25,022 bases of DNA from JBBDWZ01 sp050732575 (lineage in GTDB: Bacteria > Gemmatimonadota > Gemmatimonadetes > Longimicrobiales > RSA9): contig JBOHRF010000050.1 in assembly GCA_050732575.1 (NCBI GenBank), positions 1 through 25,022 of the forward strand, written 5' to 3'. Positions 6,847 through 14,875 of this stretch are shown here, piece by piece (positions within the stretch are counted from its first letter, which is position 1; each line of letters starts with the position of its first letter). The notes below the pieces were generated by a model. It made no database searches. It saw nothing but the letters and a program-made list of their open reading frames with translations, and was not told the DNA's origin. The position numbers and the translations under genes are program-made.

Positions 6847-9522
6847 CTATTCGGTGCGCAGCGCGGTCACGGGCTGCACGCGCGCGGCGCGTCGAGCGGG
6901 CAGGTAGCTGGCCAGCAGCGCGATGGCAACCAGCAGAAGCGCCACGCCGCCGAAGGTGAGCGGGTCGCGTGCATCGAGCTCGTAGAGCAGGCGCGTCATC
7001 AGGCGTGTGGCGGCCAACGCGGCGGCGAGTCCCAGCGCAACACCACCACCCACGAGCAACACGGCCTCTTTCAAGATCAGTCCAATGACGTTGCTGCGAT
7101 GGGCGCCCAGGGCGATGCGCACGCCGATCTCACGCGTGCGCTGGGAGACGCCATAAGCAAGCACGCCATAGATGCCGAGTGTGGCGAGGAGCAACGCCAG
7201 AGCGGCGAACACAGTGAGGAGAAGCGTATTGAAGCGCGGCCTGGCCAGCGAAGTCCGGCGCGCCTGCTCCATGGTGGATAACTCGGCCACGGCCAGATCG
7301 CGATCGAGCGTGGTGATCGCGCGGCGGATGATGGGCGTCATGGTGGCTTCGGGCTGATCGGTGCGCACCATTACGGACATGGTGGACCAGATGTTCTGTC
7401 CGTGCGGCACATAAACGAGCGGCCGGATCTCATCACCCGCAGCGAAGTAACGCACGTTGGGCACCACGCCCACGATTTCGCGCAGCAGATTCTCATCGCG
7501 CCAGGAGCGCACGCGCTTGCCCAGCGGGTTTTCTGCGGGGAACATCTGGTCGACGAAGGCCTGGTTCACAATGATCACAGGCGCGCTCGCCGAGTCATCC
7601 CGCTCCGTGAATTCGCGGCCTCGCACCATGTTCATGCCCATGGTGCCGAAGTAGCCGGGGCCGACCACGTTCCACGGGCCCCAAACCTCCTGACCGGCGG
7701 GCGGATCGGGCCGGCCTTCCGCCAGGAATGCGCGACCCAGATAGAAGCCGCCGCCACCCAGCGGCAGTGCGGAGCTTACGGCGACAGCGCGCACACCGGG
7801 CACTGCGCGCAGCCGATCGACAACACGCGTGAAGAAGGCGGCCTCCGCTGCATTGTTGGGATAACGCAATGGGGTCAAACGCAATGACAATGTGATCAGG
7901 TTCTCGGTGCGAAAACCGGGATCCGTGCGTTGGAGGCGCATGAGGCTGCGGATCAGGAGACCCGCGCCCACCAGAAGCAGAACGGAAAGCGCCAGCTCGG
8001 CCACGACCAGGGAGCGTCGTAGTCGTGCCGCGTGTCGTCCACCGGCCGTGCGCGCCGTGGTGTCGGCGATGGTTTCGGCGGCACCCACACGCAGCGCCTG
8101 CAGCATGGGCGCCAGTCCAAAGAGCAGCGCCGCGCCCATGGACGCGCCCAACCCAACCAGGAGTACGGTGCGATCCAGCCGGATTTCATGCAGCAGCGGC
8201 ACATCGCTGGGGGCAAAGTGGAGCAGCAGATCCACGGCCCAGCGCGAGAGCACCAGGCCCAGCACACCGCCCGTGATTCCAAACATCAGGCTTTCCGTGA
8301 GCAGCTGGCGCGCCAGACGGCCGGGTCGTGCGCCCAGCGCCAGACGCACGGCGAATTCGCGGCGGCGCGCGGCACCCCGCACGAGCAGCAGGTTGGCAAT
8401 GTTGGCACAGCCGATCAGCAGCACCGCGCCCACGGCGGCCAGCAGAATCCAGAGTACACGCGGCAGACCCTCGCCCAGCAGTTCCTGGCGCAGCGGAATG
8501 GCCGTAATGCTGATACGCGCGCGTTGCGCGGGGAACTGCTGCTCAATGACACGGGCCATGCCGTCCAGCTGCGCGCTGGTCTGCTCGAGCGTTGCGCCCG
8601 CGCGCAAACGCGCAACCGAGCTGAAGACGTAGTTGTCACGATCCAGCCAGTCCTGCGGTACGCCCTGCCCCGGCTGACCCGTGAGCAGGGGCACCCACAA
8701 CTCCGCCTGGCGCGGCCATGCCGCGCCGCGCTCCAGTACGCCCACAATCACGCCTGGCCGAGTCGAACCTACTCGCCGGCCAAGGACATCAGGCGCGCCC
8801 GCCAAACGGGTCTGCCATACCTCGTGTGAGATCACGATGGCACGCGGTGCATCGGGCGCGAAGTCGGCCGGACCCAGCGTGCGGCCCAGCTGCGCCCGCG
8901 CGCCCAGCGCGCGGAAGAAGTCCATGCTGACCAAAGCCACATCCAAACGCTCGGGCTCCGTGCTCAGCCGCATATCGACATTGGTCAGCTGCATTACGGC
9001 CACCGCGTCGAACACGCCGCGCTCGCGCCAATCGGCAAAGTCAGCATACGTCACGGTCCAGGTATTCTCCCGACCACGCTCGTAGCTCTTCGGTATGACC
9101 ACACGCTCCGGCTCGAACACGGGCAGCGCACGCACGATCAGCCCCTGGAACGCCGTGTAGATCGTGGTGGTCGCCACAATGCCCAACGTCAACGTCAAGA
9201 TCACGACCAGCGAGAAGCCCGGCCGCTCACGCACGGAGCGCAGCGCATAGCGAAGATCTTGCTTAAGCTCATCAAAATAGAGCGTGCGCCGCGCATCGCG
9301 CGCGCGCGCGGCCACGCCCGTGCGCAGCGCGGCGCGCCCGCGCTCCAAATCACCAAACTCCCGCTCCGCCTGCTGGCGCGCGGCCGCGCGATCCAGCCCT
9401 TCTTGCACCAGCTCTTCGGTGCGCATCTCCAGGTGAAAACCGATTTCGTCTTCCACCTCGCGCTGCGCCTGCTCCCGCGGCGAGCGCGGCACGCGCAACA
9501 AACGGCGCAAGCCCTCGATCAT
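6847..9522 (-). CDS. ADOP-family ABC transporter permease (duplicated MacB/FtsX)
   Basis: 891 residues, typical for this family. Residues 1-70 carry the N-terminal prefix (REVEDEIGFHLEMRTEELVQ...AEREFGDLE) seen in PadR-linked ADOP proteins. The first membrane segment is near 101-125 (GFSLVVILTLTLGIVATTTIY). Two MacB periplasmic-core plus FtsX units follow: the first ends around VGAVLLIGCANIANLLLVRGAARRREFAVRLALGA, the second around LATLGIYGVLAYGVSQRTREIGVRIALGA (each shown only in part here). The family is presumed to work in export of peptides or toxic compounds with a separate ATPase, which is not in this window. An AGGAGG box stands 5 bases before the ATG and overlaps the end of the PadR gene, so the two are cotranscribed. 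Confidence 0.93.
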   Translation of the reverse strand: MIEGLRRLLRVPRSPREQAQREVEDEIGFHLEMRTEELVQEGLDRAAARQQAEREFGDLERGRAALRTGVAARARDARRTLYFDELKQDLRYALRSVRERPGFSLVVILTLTLGIVATTTIYTAFQGLIVRALPVFEPERVVIPKSYERGRENTWTVTYADFADWRERGVFDAVAVMQLTNVDMRLSTEPERLDVALVSMDFFRALGARAQLGRTLGPADFAPDAPRAIVISHEVWQTRLAGAPDVLGRRVGSTRPGVIVGVLERGAAWPRQAELWVPLLTGQPGQGVPQDWLDRDNYVFSSVARLRAGATLEQTSAQLDGMARVIEQQFPAQRARISITAIPLRQELLGEGLPRVLWILLAAVGAVLLIGCANIANLLLVRGAARRREFAVRLALGARPGRLARQLLTESLMFGITGGVLGLVLSRWAVDLLLHFAPSDVPLLHEIRLDRTVLLVGLGASMGAALLFGLAPMLQALRVGAAETIADTTARTAGGRHAARLRRSLVVAELALSVLLLVGAGLLIRSLMRLQRTDPGFRTENLITLSLRLTPLRYPNNAAEAAFFTRVVDRLRAVPGVRAVAVSSALPLGGGGFYLGRAFLAEGRPDPPAGQEVWGPWNVVGPGYFGTMGMNMVRGREFTERDDSASAPVIIVNQAFVDQMFPAENPLGKRVRSWRDENLLREIVGVVPNVRYFAAGDEIRPLVYVPHGQNIWSTMSVMVRTDQPEATMTPIIRRAITTLDRDLAVAELSTMEQARRTSLARPRFNTLLLTVFAALALLLATLGIYGVLAYGVSQRTREIGVRIALGAHRSNVIGLILKEAVLLVGGGVALGLAAALAATRLMTRLLYELDARDPLTFGGVALLLVAIALLASYLPARRAARVQPVTALRTE

Positions 9523-9531
9523 GCCGGCCTC

Positions 9532-9864
9532 CTACGCCTGTCGGGCATCCAGTACCTCGAACACGGCCTGCGCGTATGTACGCCAGGTCTTCGCTTCTCT
9601 GCGCAGCTGTTGCCGCCCCACCCCGGTCAGCTGGTAGTACTTGGCCTTGCGATTGTTCTCCGATACGCCCCACTCCGCTTCGATCCAGCCTCGCCGTTCC
9701 AAGCGATGCAGCGCCTGGTACAGCGCCGCGTCCTCCACGGCCAGCACGCCACCCGTGCGCTCCCGGATCCAGCGCGACACGCCATACCCGTGCAGCGCAC
9801 CCCAGGTCAGCGCCTTCAGGATGAGTACATCGAGTGTGCCCTTGACCAGCTCGAGCGCCGGCAT
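9532..9864 (-). CDS. PadR-family transcriptional regulator
   Basis: 110 residues from the ATG at 9864, which has GGGTGG 5 bases upstream; a GTG at 9873 would add three residues but has a poorer ribosome site. The winged helix reads ELVKGTLDVLILKALTWG, HGYGVSRWI, then VEDAALYQALHRLERRGWIEAEWG, followed by NNRKAKYYQLTGVGRQQL. This is the short PadR type that precedes ADOP permeases. It probably represses the PadR-permease pair in response to a ligand that is not predictable from the sequence. The stop lies 9 bases from the permease start. Confidence 0.92.
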   Translation of the reverse strand: MPALELVKGTLDVLILKALTWGALHGYGVSRWIRERTGGVLAVEDAALYQALHRLERRGWIEAEWGVSENNRKAKYYQLTGVGRQQLRREAKTWRTYAQAVFEVLDARQA

Positions 9865-9936
9865 AGCAGCCACCCATTAGAGTGTGAGGGGAATCGTCGG
9901 AGGGTTAGACCACGGCCGGGGACAAAGGGTTGCTTG

Positions 9937-9998
9937 TGCGACTGCAGCCGCGGATCCTGCCAGTGCCACAGGTCGAAGATCGCCTTCGAGGCGAGGGA
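9937..9998 (-). pseudogene. 62-bp exact copy of an internal S9 peptidase segment
   Basis: These 62 bases are identical, in the same orientation, to 21409-21470 inside the S9 peptidase gene. Read leftward they encode SLASKAIFDLWHWQDPRLQS, without surrounding S9 sequence on either side. The identity stops sharply at both ends. It lies in the otherwise gene-free interval 9865-10174, where I see no other convincing feature. Confidence 0.85.
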
Positions 9999-10174
9999 AG
10001 ACGAGGCGGTTGGTATTGGGCAGCCCCCGTTCGCGGCTGATGCCGCTCATTGACAGCACGGTTTCGCGGAAGCGAATGGACATGCCCGCCGTATGACCGA
10101 GCCCTTGATCAGGCGCCTATCAAGCACCTAGTGCTGCGGGTTGCTGGACACTCGCCTCTCCGAGCGGAGTCCCT

Positions 10175-10540
10175 ATGCTCATGCGTCGCCTGGCTCTTCC
10201 CATTGCGCTGGCCGGGCTTCTCAACGGCTGCTCCAACTCACCCGTGACGATTACGCCACCCAGAATACGCCAAGGCGGCCGCGCGCTATCCATCGCGGTC
10301 ATGCCGAACAATCAACAACGTTTGTTGGTCACCACGGAGAGTGGTGGTTGTTCCGCACGTTCAATGGCGGCGAGAGATGGCAGCACCTGGGGGGACGGCC
10401 GCAAGGTCCTGACTCTTTCCTTCGAGGTCGAGCCAATGGCAAACAACGGCCAGGAATGGCTCTACAGCAACTCCGGTTTTTTTCGACGTGAACCGATGGC
10501 GACGGAGCGCGATCTGCGCCATCTGCCGTCGTTTTTCCGA
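10175..10540 (+). pseudogene. Frame-interrupted Asp-box (BNR/sortilin-like) lipoprotein remnant
   Basis: The start is good: GGAG is 5 bases before ATG 10175 and the signal ends in lipobox L16-N17-G18-C19. The first frame reads LSIAVMPNNQQRLLVTTESGG to about 10345. The continuation LFRTFNGGERWQHLGG, with the Asp-box-like T-F-N-G-G-E-R-W, is one frame over. After the run of six G near 10390 the sense returns to the first frame (KVLTLSFEVEP...EWLYSNSGFF). This needs one lost base near 10345 and one gained G near 10392. The frame then runs into a hexamer repeat arm and the LytTR gene on the other strand, so the C-terminus is also missing. Beta-propeller proteins of this kind are normally much longer. 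Sequencing errors are an alternative for the two shifts. Confidence 0.55.
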
Positions 10541-10545
10541 CTTGG

Positions 10546-10570
10546 CGAGAGCGAGAACGTTAGCGTGAAC
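10546..10570. repeat. Single arm of the hexamer repeat family
   Basis: CGAGAGCGAGAACG followed by TTAGCGTGAAC matches the right arm of the hairpin at 19629-19648, but no complementary arm is found nearby. It sits just after the LytTR stop (10581, leftward) and may be a decayed terminator. Confidence 0.5.
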
Positions 10571-10580
10571 AGTTTTGCTT

Positions 10581-11330
10581 TCAGCGCAGCAACGCGCGCA
10601 CTCGTTCGCTGTAACCACGGCTCGAGGTCAGGCGCACACTGCCAGGCATGGTCACGACGTACTCGCCGCCCGGGCCGCTCTCGATGAATGCGATGCGGTC
10701 GATGGCGACCAGGACGGACCGGTGAATGCGCACGAACCGGGTGGGATCAAGGCGCGCTTCCGCGTTTTTCATGGTGGCACGCACGAGATGGGAGGTCGCA
10801 CCCGTGGCGACGCGCAGGTAGTTGCCCTCGGCCTGCAACCAGTCGATGTCGGCAACGCGCACGATGTAATGTTTGCCGCTGCGCCGCGCCACGAAGCGCG
10901 TGGCATAGCCGCGCTGCTGGTTGATGCGCGCAGCCATGGCGTGCAACGTCTGCGCTCCGGCCCGGTCGCTCAGGCGGCCCAGCACGCGTGACACGGCCGC
11001 AGCGAAGCGCACCTCCGTGACCGGCTTCAGCAGGTAGTCCACGGCATCGACTTCGAAGGCGCGGATGGCGTGCGCATCGTAGGCAGTGACGAATACAATG
11101 GCGGGTGTGGTCTCCGTGTCGAGTGCGGCGATGACCTGGAAGCCATCCAGCTCGGGCATCTGGATGTCGAGGAACACGAGATCAGGGCGCTGCTCGAGAA
11201 TCACATCCAGTGCGCTGGCGCCATCACTCGCGTCGCCGGCCAGGGTCAGCGCTTCGTGCCCGTTGACCAGGTCGCGCATGCGCTGCCGCGGCAGATCCTC
11301 ATCGTCAACGACTACGACGCGCAGCGTCAT
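10581..11330 (-). CDS. LytTR-type response regulator
   Basis: 249 residues. The receiver domain (about 1-120) has the acidic pair D9/D10 plus the phosphoacceptor D55 in VFLDIQMPELDGF, T at VFVTAYD and K in LLKPV. The C-terminal LytTR DNA-binding domain (about 145-249) contains HYIVRVADIDWLQAEGNYLRV, then RFVRIHRSVLVAIDRI. It is the output half of a two-component system and binds direct-repeat sites as a dimer when phosphorylated. Its ATG overlaps the kinase stop (ATGA), so it is coupled to the kinase that precedes it. Targets cannot be read from the window; the esterase operon itself is a candidate. Confidence 0.95.
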   Translation of the reverse strand: MTLRVVVVDDEDLPRQRMRDLVNGHEALTLAGDASDGASALDVILEQRPDLVFLDIQMPELDGFQVIAALDTETTPAIVFVTAYDAHAIRAFEVDAVDYLLKPVTEVRFAAAVSRVLGRLSDRAGAQTLHAMAARINQQRGYATRFVARRSGKHYIVRVADIDWLQAEGNYLRVATGATSHLVRATMKNAEARLDPTRFVRIHRSVLVAIDRIAFIESGPGGEYVVTMPGSVRLTSSRGYSERVRALLR

Positions 11331-12448
11331 GCAAAACGGCCCGGCGGCGGTGTCATGCGGTACGGGATGCCGATGCGCACGTCAAACCCGCCCTCCTGCC
11401 GCGGCCCGTACTCGAGCGTGCCCGCGCTGCCGTAGAGTTCCTGCAGCCGCTCTCTGGTATTGGCCAGGCCGACGCCTCGCCCGGGTTCACCCGGCTCGCC
11501 CGGTCCATCATCCGTCACGCTGAGCCAGAGCCGATCGCCAACCCGCGCTGCGTCGATGTGTACGCTGCCCGCGCCGACGCGGCTGCCCACACCGTGGTGC
11601 AGCGCGTTCTCGACCAGCGGCTGGAGCACGAAAAACGGAACCAGCGCGCGTCTGGCTTCCTGATCGGCATGGATGGTGATGCTGAGCCGATTGCCGAAAC
11701 GCGTGCGCGAGATGTCCAGATACGGTTCCAGCACGCGCAGCTCTTCCTCGAGCGGCACTTCCTGTTCGCCATGACGGAGCAGCTCGCGCAACAAGTCGCT
11801 GAGGCTGGCCAGGACGCGATCGGCGGCGATCGGGTCGCGGGGGATGAGTGTCGAGATGGCCTGCAGAGTGTTGAACAGAAAGTGCGGCTGCAGCTGCGCG
11901 CTGAGTGCAGCCAGCCTGGCTTCGGCGAGCTGGCCCTTCATGCGTGCGGCCTCGAGCTCGCGGTCGCGCGCGCGGGTGCGCGCTTCCAACGCCTGCGCCG
12001 CGGCGGCAACGGCAATGAAGGGCAGCATGTTGGTCAGCAGCGCGGCGCGGATGTACACGCCGAGCCCGGGCGCGAGCCGCGCGTCGTTCGGGTAGCTCAG
12101 TTCGTACTGCAGCCACGCAGTCAGCATGACCAGGACGATGATGAGCGCGACGTGCGTGGCCAGGCTGGTCTGCCACCGTGCGCGCTCGAGCGGGAGCTTG
12201 CGGCTCAGCCAGATGAACAACGGCGCGGACACCAGGCAGGCGTACCAGGTCAGCGAGCCGATGCCCATGAGCTGCAGCAGATCGCGCAGCGTTTGCGGGC
12301 GAGGCACTCGGCGTAACCGGCCCGGGCCCGGAGTGGGCAGCGCCGGCCCGGCCAGTTGCGTGGCAATCAGCGTGACCGCGGCAATTGCGACGCAAACCGC
12401 AAAGACGATCCAGAGCGCGCGGTCGGCGCGCTTGCGACTGCTCTCTAT
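11327..12448 (-). CDS. LytS/YehU-type membrane sensor histidine kinase
   Basis: The longest frame reaches 12553, but its first 35 codons overlap the esterase gene and are not protein-like. From 12448 the product is 373 residues with membrane segments near 12-32, 60-80, 97-112 and 128-150. The His_kinase domain has LSAQLQPHFLFNTLQAISTL with phosphoacceptor H189. The ATPase domain has PLVENALHHG (N box), DDGPG and RGVGLANTRERL. No ATG, GTG or TTG fits before the first membrane segment. An ATA at 12448 stands 7 bases after AGGAG and 1 base past the esterase TGA, exactly where a coupled start is expected. Either AUA is used, or a G-to-A change or sequencing error is present. It pairs with the LytTR regulator. 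Confidence 0.88.
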   Translation of the reverse strand: MESSRKRADRALWIVFAVCVAIAAVTLIATQLAGPALPTPGPGRLRRVPRPQTLRDLLQLMGIGSLTWYACLVSAPLFIWLSRKLPLERARWQTSLATHVALIIVLVMLTAWLQYELSYPNDARLAPGLGVYIRAALLTNMLPFIAVAAAAQALEARTRARDRELEAARMKGQLAEARLAALSAQLQPHFLFNTLQAISTLIPRDPIAADRVLASLSDLLRELLRHGEQEVPLEEELRVLEPYLDISRTRFGNRLSITIHADQEARRALVPFFVLQPLVENALHHGVGSRVGAGSVHIDAARVGDRLWLSVTDDGPGEPGEPGRGVGLANTRERLQELYGSAGTLEYGPRQEGGFDVRIGIPYRMTPPPGRFA

Positions 12449-12449
12449 C

Positions 12450-13931
12450 TCACTTCTCCTGCTTCTCCAATCGGAACTGCATCCTGGGAGGCGTGCGGCC
12501 ATTGGGCAACGGCAGCAGGATGCCGCGGAAGCCGCTCGAACCTTCCAGCACATTCCCGTTGCGCACGCCTTCGTGCACCAGCATGCCCATGGGCCGCATT
12601 CCGTTCATCATGCCATAGTGCAGTCCGCCCGGCACAACCCTGAGGTACTCGACCGGAGTCGCGTGTTCATTGCCATCCCGCCAGTTGAGAAGCTCAGCCA
12701 TCACCTGGTTGTTCACGATGCGGATGCGCAAGCCGGATCGATGTTGGGCTTCCTCGTTCATCCAGTTGTAACCGCGCCATTCGCCCACGTAGGGTGCGAT
12801 CTGCTGCGGCGTCGGCCAGGGCGTTGCCTTGAGCGAATCGACCGTTTCCTTCAGCGGCAGCTGCGTCTGCACGCGCGCGAACAACGCTTCCAGTTGCGCG
12901 CGATCTGCGGGCGGGCCGTAGCCATCATACAACCACTGGAGTGCCTGCCGCGCGGGCCCGGCCCGGCCTTCGGTCAGCAGGTCATCGATCAGACGGCGCA
13001 GCACGCCTGCCGGCGGCGGCAGCTCCGCGCCCAGACCCTCACCCAGTTTACGGTAGTGCTCGAACGCCGCGCCCGCACTGGCGCGCGGGACCATGGGCGC
13101 CCCCACGATCGAGTAATCGTGAAAGGCAAACTTCAGCCCCTGGTACATGGAAAGAAATCCCATCGACTCGTGGGACTCGCCATCCAGCTTTTCGCGGCGC
13201 AGTACCCAGGACGCGGGCGCGGCCGCTTTCAACGCCGACCAGGTAGCATCGCTCCAGCCGAAACGCGTCTCCAGAGACACGTAGCGCAGGGGCGGTCCTG
13301 CCGCACGCGTGCGCTCGGTGAGCCGCCGCGCCAGCCAGTTGTCGCCCAGATGAATGGGCGCGTCAATGGACACGACCACCGGAAACGATGTTGTGCGCGT
13401 GGCCGCTGCATAGGTCACGATGATACCACCTGACGAATGTCCGACCAGGATGCGCGGGCCACCGCCGCGGTACTTCCCGTCCACAGCGGGCAGCACTTCC
13501 TTCTCGATGAAGTCGAGGAAACGATCGCCACCTTCATTCAACGAGCTGCCACTCACGGACAGGCCGGGTGGCGTCATGTCGTGTACGCGATCGCGCGGGT
13601 TCGAGGTCGCGTTCGGAATCGCGACCACGATCACTTCCGGCGTGTGCGCCAGTCCGGCCAGCGTGGTCGCAATCGTGGTCGCCGCAGTGAAATTCGCCTC
13701 GCCGTCCAGCACGATCAGCACTGGGTACCTGCGCGTGCTCTCCGCGTGCGACACGGGCAGCGACACGAACACGCGCCGCTGCCGCCCCAGAATCGACGAG
13801 TTGATGAGGAGTGTGTCTGCGCTATCGAACCGCGCCGATTCAGCCGGCCGGCCGGCTGGCGCTGCCCCAAGCGGCGCTTGCGCCGCCAGCAGCAGCACAC
13901 CCGCGGCCGCAGCGCGAACCAGGGTTGTCAT
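12450..13931 (-). CDS. Exported esterase-D-like alpha/beta hydrolase
   Basis: 493 residues from the ATG at 13931 (GGAG 7 bases upstream); a longer start at 13967 is less likely. Residues 1-24 form a signal peptide (LVRAAAAGVLLLAAQAPLGA). The hydrolase domain (about 35-290) resembles the Esterase/PF00756 group: RRVFVSLPVSH, YPVLIVLDGE, then the nucleophile elbow GHSSG with S166. Likely partners are D190 in VSIDAP and H254 in ESHESM, as in IroE/Fes-type and ybbA-like esterases. The C-terminal 200 residues are extra; they end in a beta-rich stretch (EWRGYNWMNEEAQ...MQFRLEK) resembling domains appended to beta-lactamase-related proteins. It is the first gene of the esterase-kinase-regulator operon, so its substrate or product may relate to the sensed signal. 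Confidence 0.85.
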   Translation of the reverse strand: MTTLVRAAAAGVLLLAAQAPLGAAPAGRPAESARFDSADTLLINSSILGRQRRVFVSLPVSHAESTRRYPVLIVLDGEANFTAATTIATTLAGLAHTPEVIVVAIPNATSNPRDRVHDMTPPGLSVSGSSLNEGGDRFLDFIEKEVLPAVDGKYRGGGPRILVGHSSGGIIVTYAAATRTTSFPVVVSIDAPIHLGDNWLARRLTERTRAAGPPLRYVSLETRFGWSDATWSALKAAAPASWVLRREKLDGESHESMGFLSMYQGLKFAFHDYSIVGAPMVPRASAGAAFEHYRKLGEGLGAELPPPAGVLRRLIDDLLTEGRAGPARQALQWLYDGYGPPADRAQLEALFARVQTQLPLKETVDSLKATPWPTPQQIAPYVGEWRGYNWMNEEAQHRSGLRIRIVNNQVMAELLNWRDGNEHATPVEYLRVVPGGLHYGMMNGMRPMGMLVHEGVRNGNVLEGSSGFRGILLPLPNGRTPPRMQFRLEKQEK

Positions 13932-14043
13932 GAGCGGTCTCCACAAGCCGGGGACGATGGAGACCACGTTTGGCGAGATTCAGGCGCGTGACCAGTGGGG
14001 CTGGGACGGTTCAACGAAAAACTGTGACGGTTGGGTGCGTTTG

Positions 14044-14104
14044 CGCCTTCGTTTTCGGTCAACCGCAAAGCAGGGCGACGCCCAGTTGAACGAAAACGAA
14101 AGCG
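14044..14104. repeat. Hexamer hairpin element between the two leftward operons
   Basis: Arm 14044-14063 pairs with 14085-14104 over 20 bases with two mismatches (CGCCTTCGTTTTCGGTCAAC against its partner). A GGGCG-A-CGCCC stem lies inside at 14073-14083. It is 12 bases past the stop of the small membrane protein and therefore suits a terminator for the 14116-16267 genes. The remaining bases of 13932-14115 are the esterase promoter region; no boxes were certain. Confidence 0.7.
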
Positions 14105-14115
14105 TTCAGGAACAG

Positions 14116-14307
14116 TTACCTGGGTGGCGCGCTTCCAGCGCGGTGGCGTACGGCCAGGAAGGCGGCAATGGCCAGGAGCGCCGCGTTCTGACCAATGGCG
14201 AACATCTCCGGATTCGAGCTGCCGCCTGCGAGAGACAGAATCAGCCATACGAGTGCCATCGCACTGATGGTCAGCGCCACATAGCCTGAAAAACCCAGTG
14301 CTCGCAT
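14116..14307 (-). CDS. Small two-helix membrane protein
   Basis: 63 residues, with two hydrophobic helices: GYVALTISAMALVWLILSLAG (about 8-28) and FAIGQNAALLAIAAFLAV (about 36-53), then a short basic tail. The ATG has a weak GGGGA about 9 bases upstream. It follows the NTF2-like lipoprotein by 91 bases on the same strand and precedes the hairpin at 14044-14104, so it may be the last gene of that operon. No family recognised. A fortuitous frame is possible, but two helices separated by a polar turn are not typical of antisense noise. Confidence 0.55.
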   Translation of the reverse strand: MRALGFSGYVALTISAMALVWLILSLAGGSSNPEMFAIGQNAALLAIAAFLAVRHRAGSAPPR

Positions 14308-14398
14308 TTAGAGAGTCCCCGCGGTCATGGTCCGGTCAGGATCTTCCAGAACCTTACATCCGCAGACCAGATCTGCTCGCCCGGGTCCGGCTCGACGT

Positions 14399-14875
14399 TC
14401 AAGAACCCTGGTCGATGTGATGATCGGCGTGGGCATACACGATCAACCAGTCTGTCCCGCGGCGCGACCATACCAGAGTGGTCGCGCCACGGAGGCGGCG
14501 CAGCGCGCCATCTGCGCCGATTACGGAATCGTGATAGCGAAACGATGCCACGGCAGTCTTTGCGCTCTGAACGATGACTTCGATCGCCTGGAACCCCGGC
14601 TCCACCTGACGTACCGAGCCCAGGTCTCGCCGGATGTTCTCTTCGACTACATCACGGCTCAGCCGCTGCCCGTCGACGTGCATGTAGAAATCGGGCGAGA
14701 GATGCGCGATGACGCGCGCAGGATCGAGTGCACGTTGAGCTGACTCGAATGCGCGCGTGGCCGAGTCCACGCTGGCCGTGATCGTGAGAGACTGCTGCTC
14801 CGTGGGCACGGCCGCACTTCCCTGGCACGCACTCAGAGCGGCCAGCAGTGGAACGCCCAATCGCTTGCACTTCAT
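14399..14875 (-). CDS. NTF2-like (SnoaL/DUF4440-type) lipoprotein
   Basis: 158 residues from the ATG at 14875, which overlaps the stop of the SRPBCC gene (ATGA). A lipoprotein signal ends at L14-S15-A16-C17. The remaining sequence fits the DUF4440/SnoaL-like fold: DSATRAFESAQRALDPARVIAHLSPDFYMHVDGQRLSRD, then SFRYHDSVIGADGALRRLRGATTLVWSRRGTDWLIVYAHADHH in consecutive parts. The last strand with WLIVYAHADHH is typical. These proteins use the cone-shaped fold for ligand binding or as unknown accessory factors. The gene is coupled to a double SRPBCC protein, another small-molecule-binding fold. Confidence 0.8.
   Translation of the reverse strand: MKCKRLGVPLLAALSACQGSAAVPTEQQSLTITASVDSATRAFESAQRALDPARVIAHLSPDFYMHVDGQRLSRDVVEENIRRDLGSVRQVEPGFQAIEVIVQSAKTAVASFRYHDSVIGADGALRRLRGATTLVWSRRGTDWLIVYAHADHHIDQGS

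Noticed and set aside
7892..8829. Long rightward frames (246 and 265 codons)
   Set aside because: Antisense shadows of the ADOP permease, which has clear family motifs over the full length.
12126..13433. Rightward frame of 435 codons
   Set aside because: Antisense to the kinase and esterase, both of which have catalytic motifs; its His/Gln/Arg-rich content is typical of shadows.
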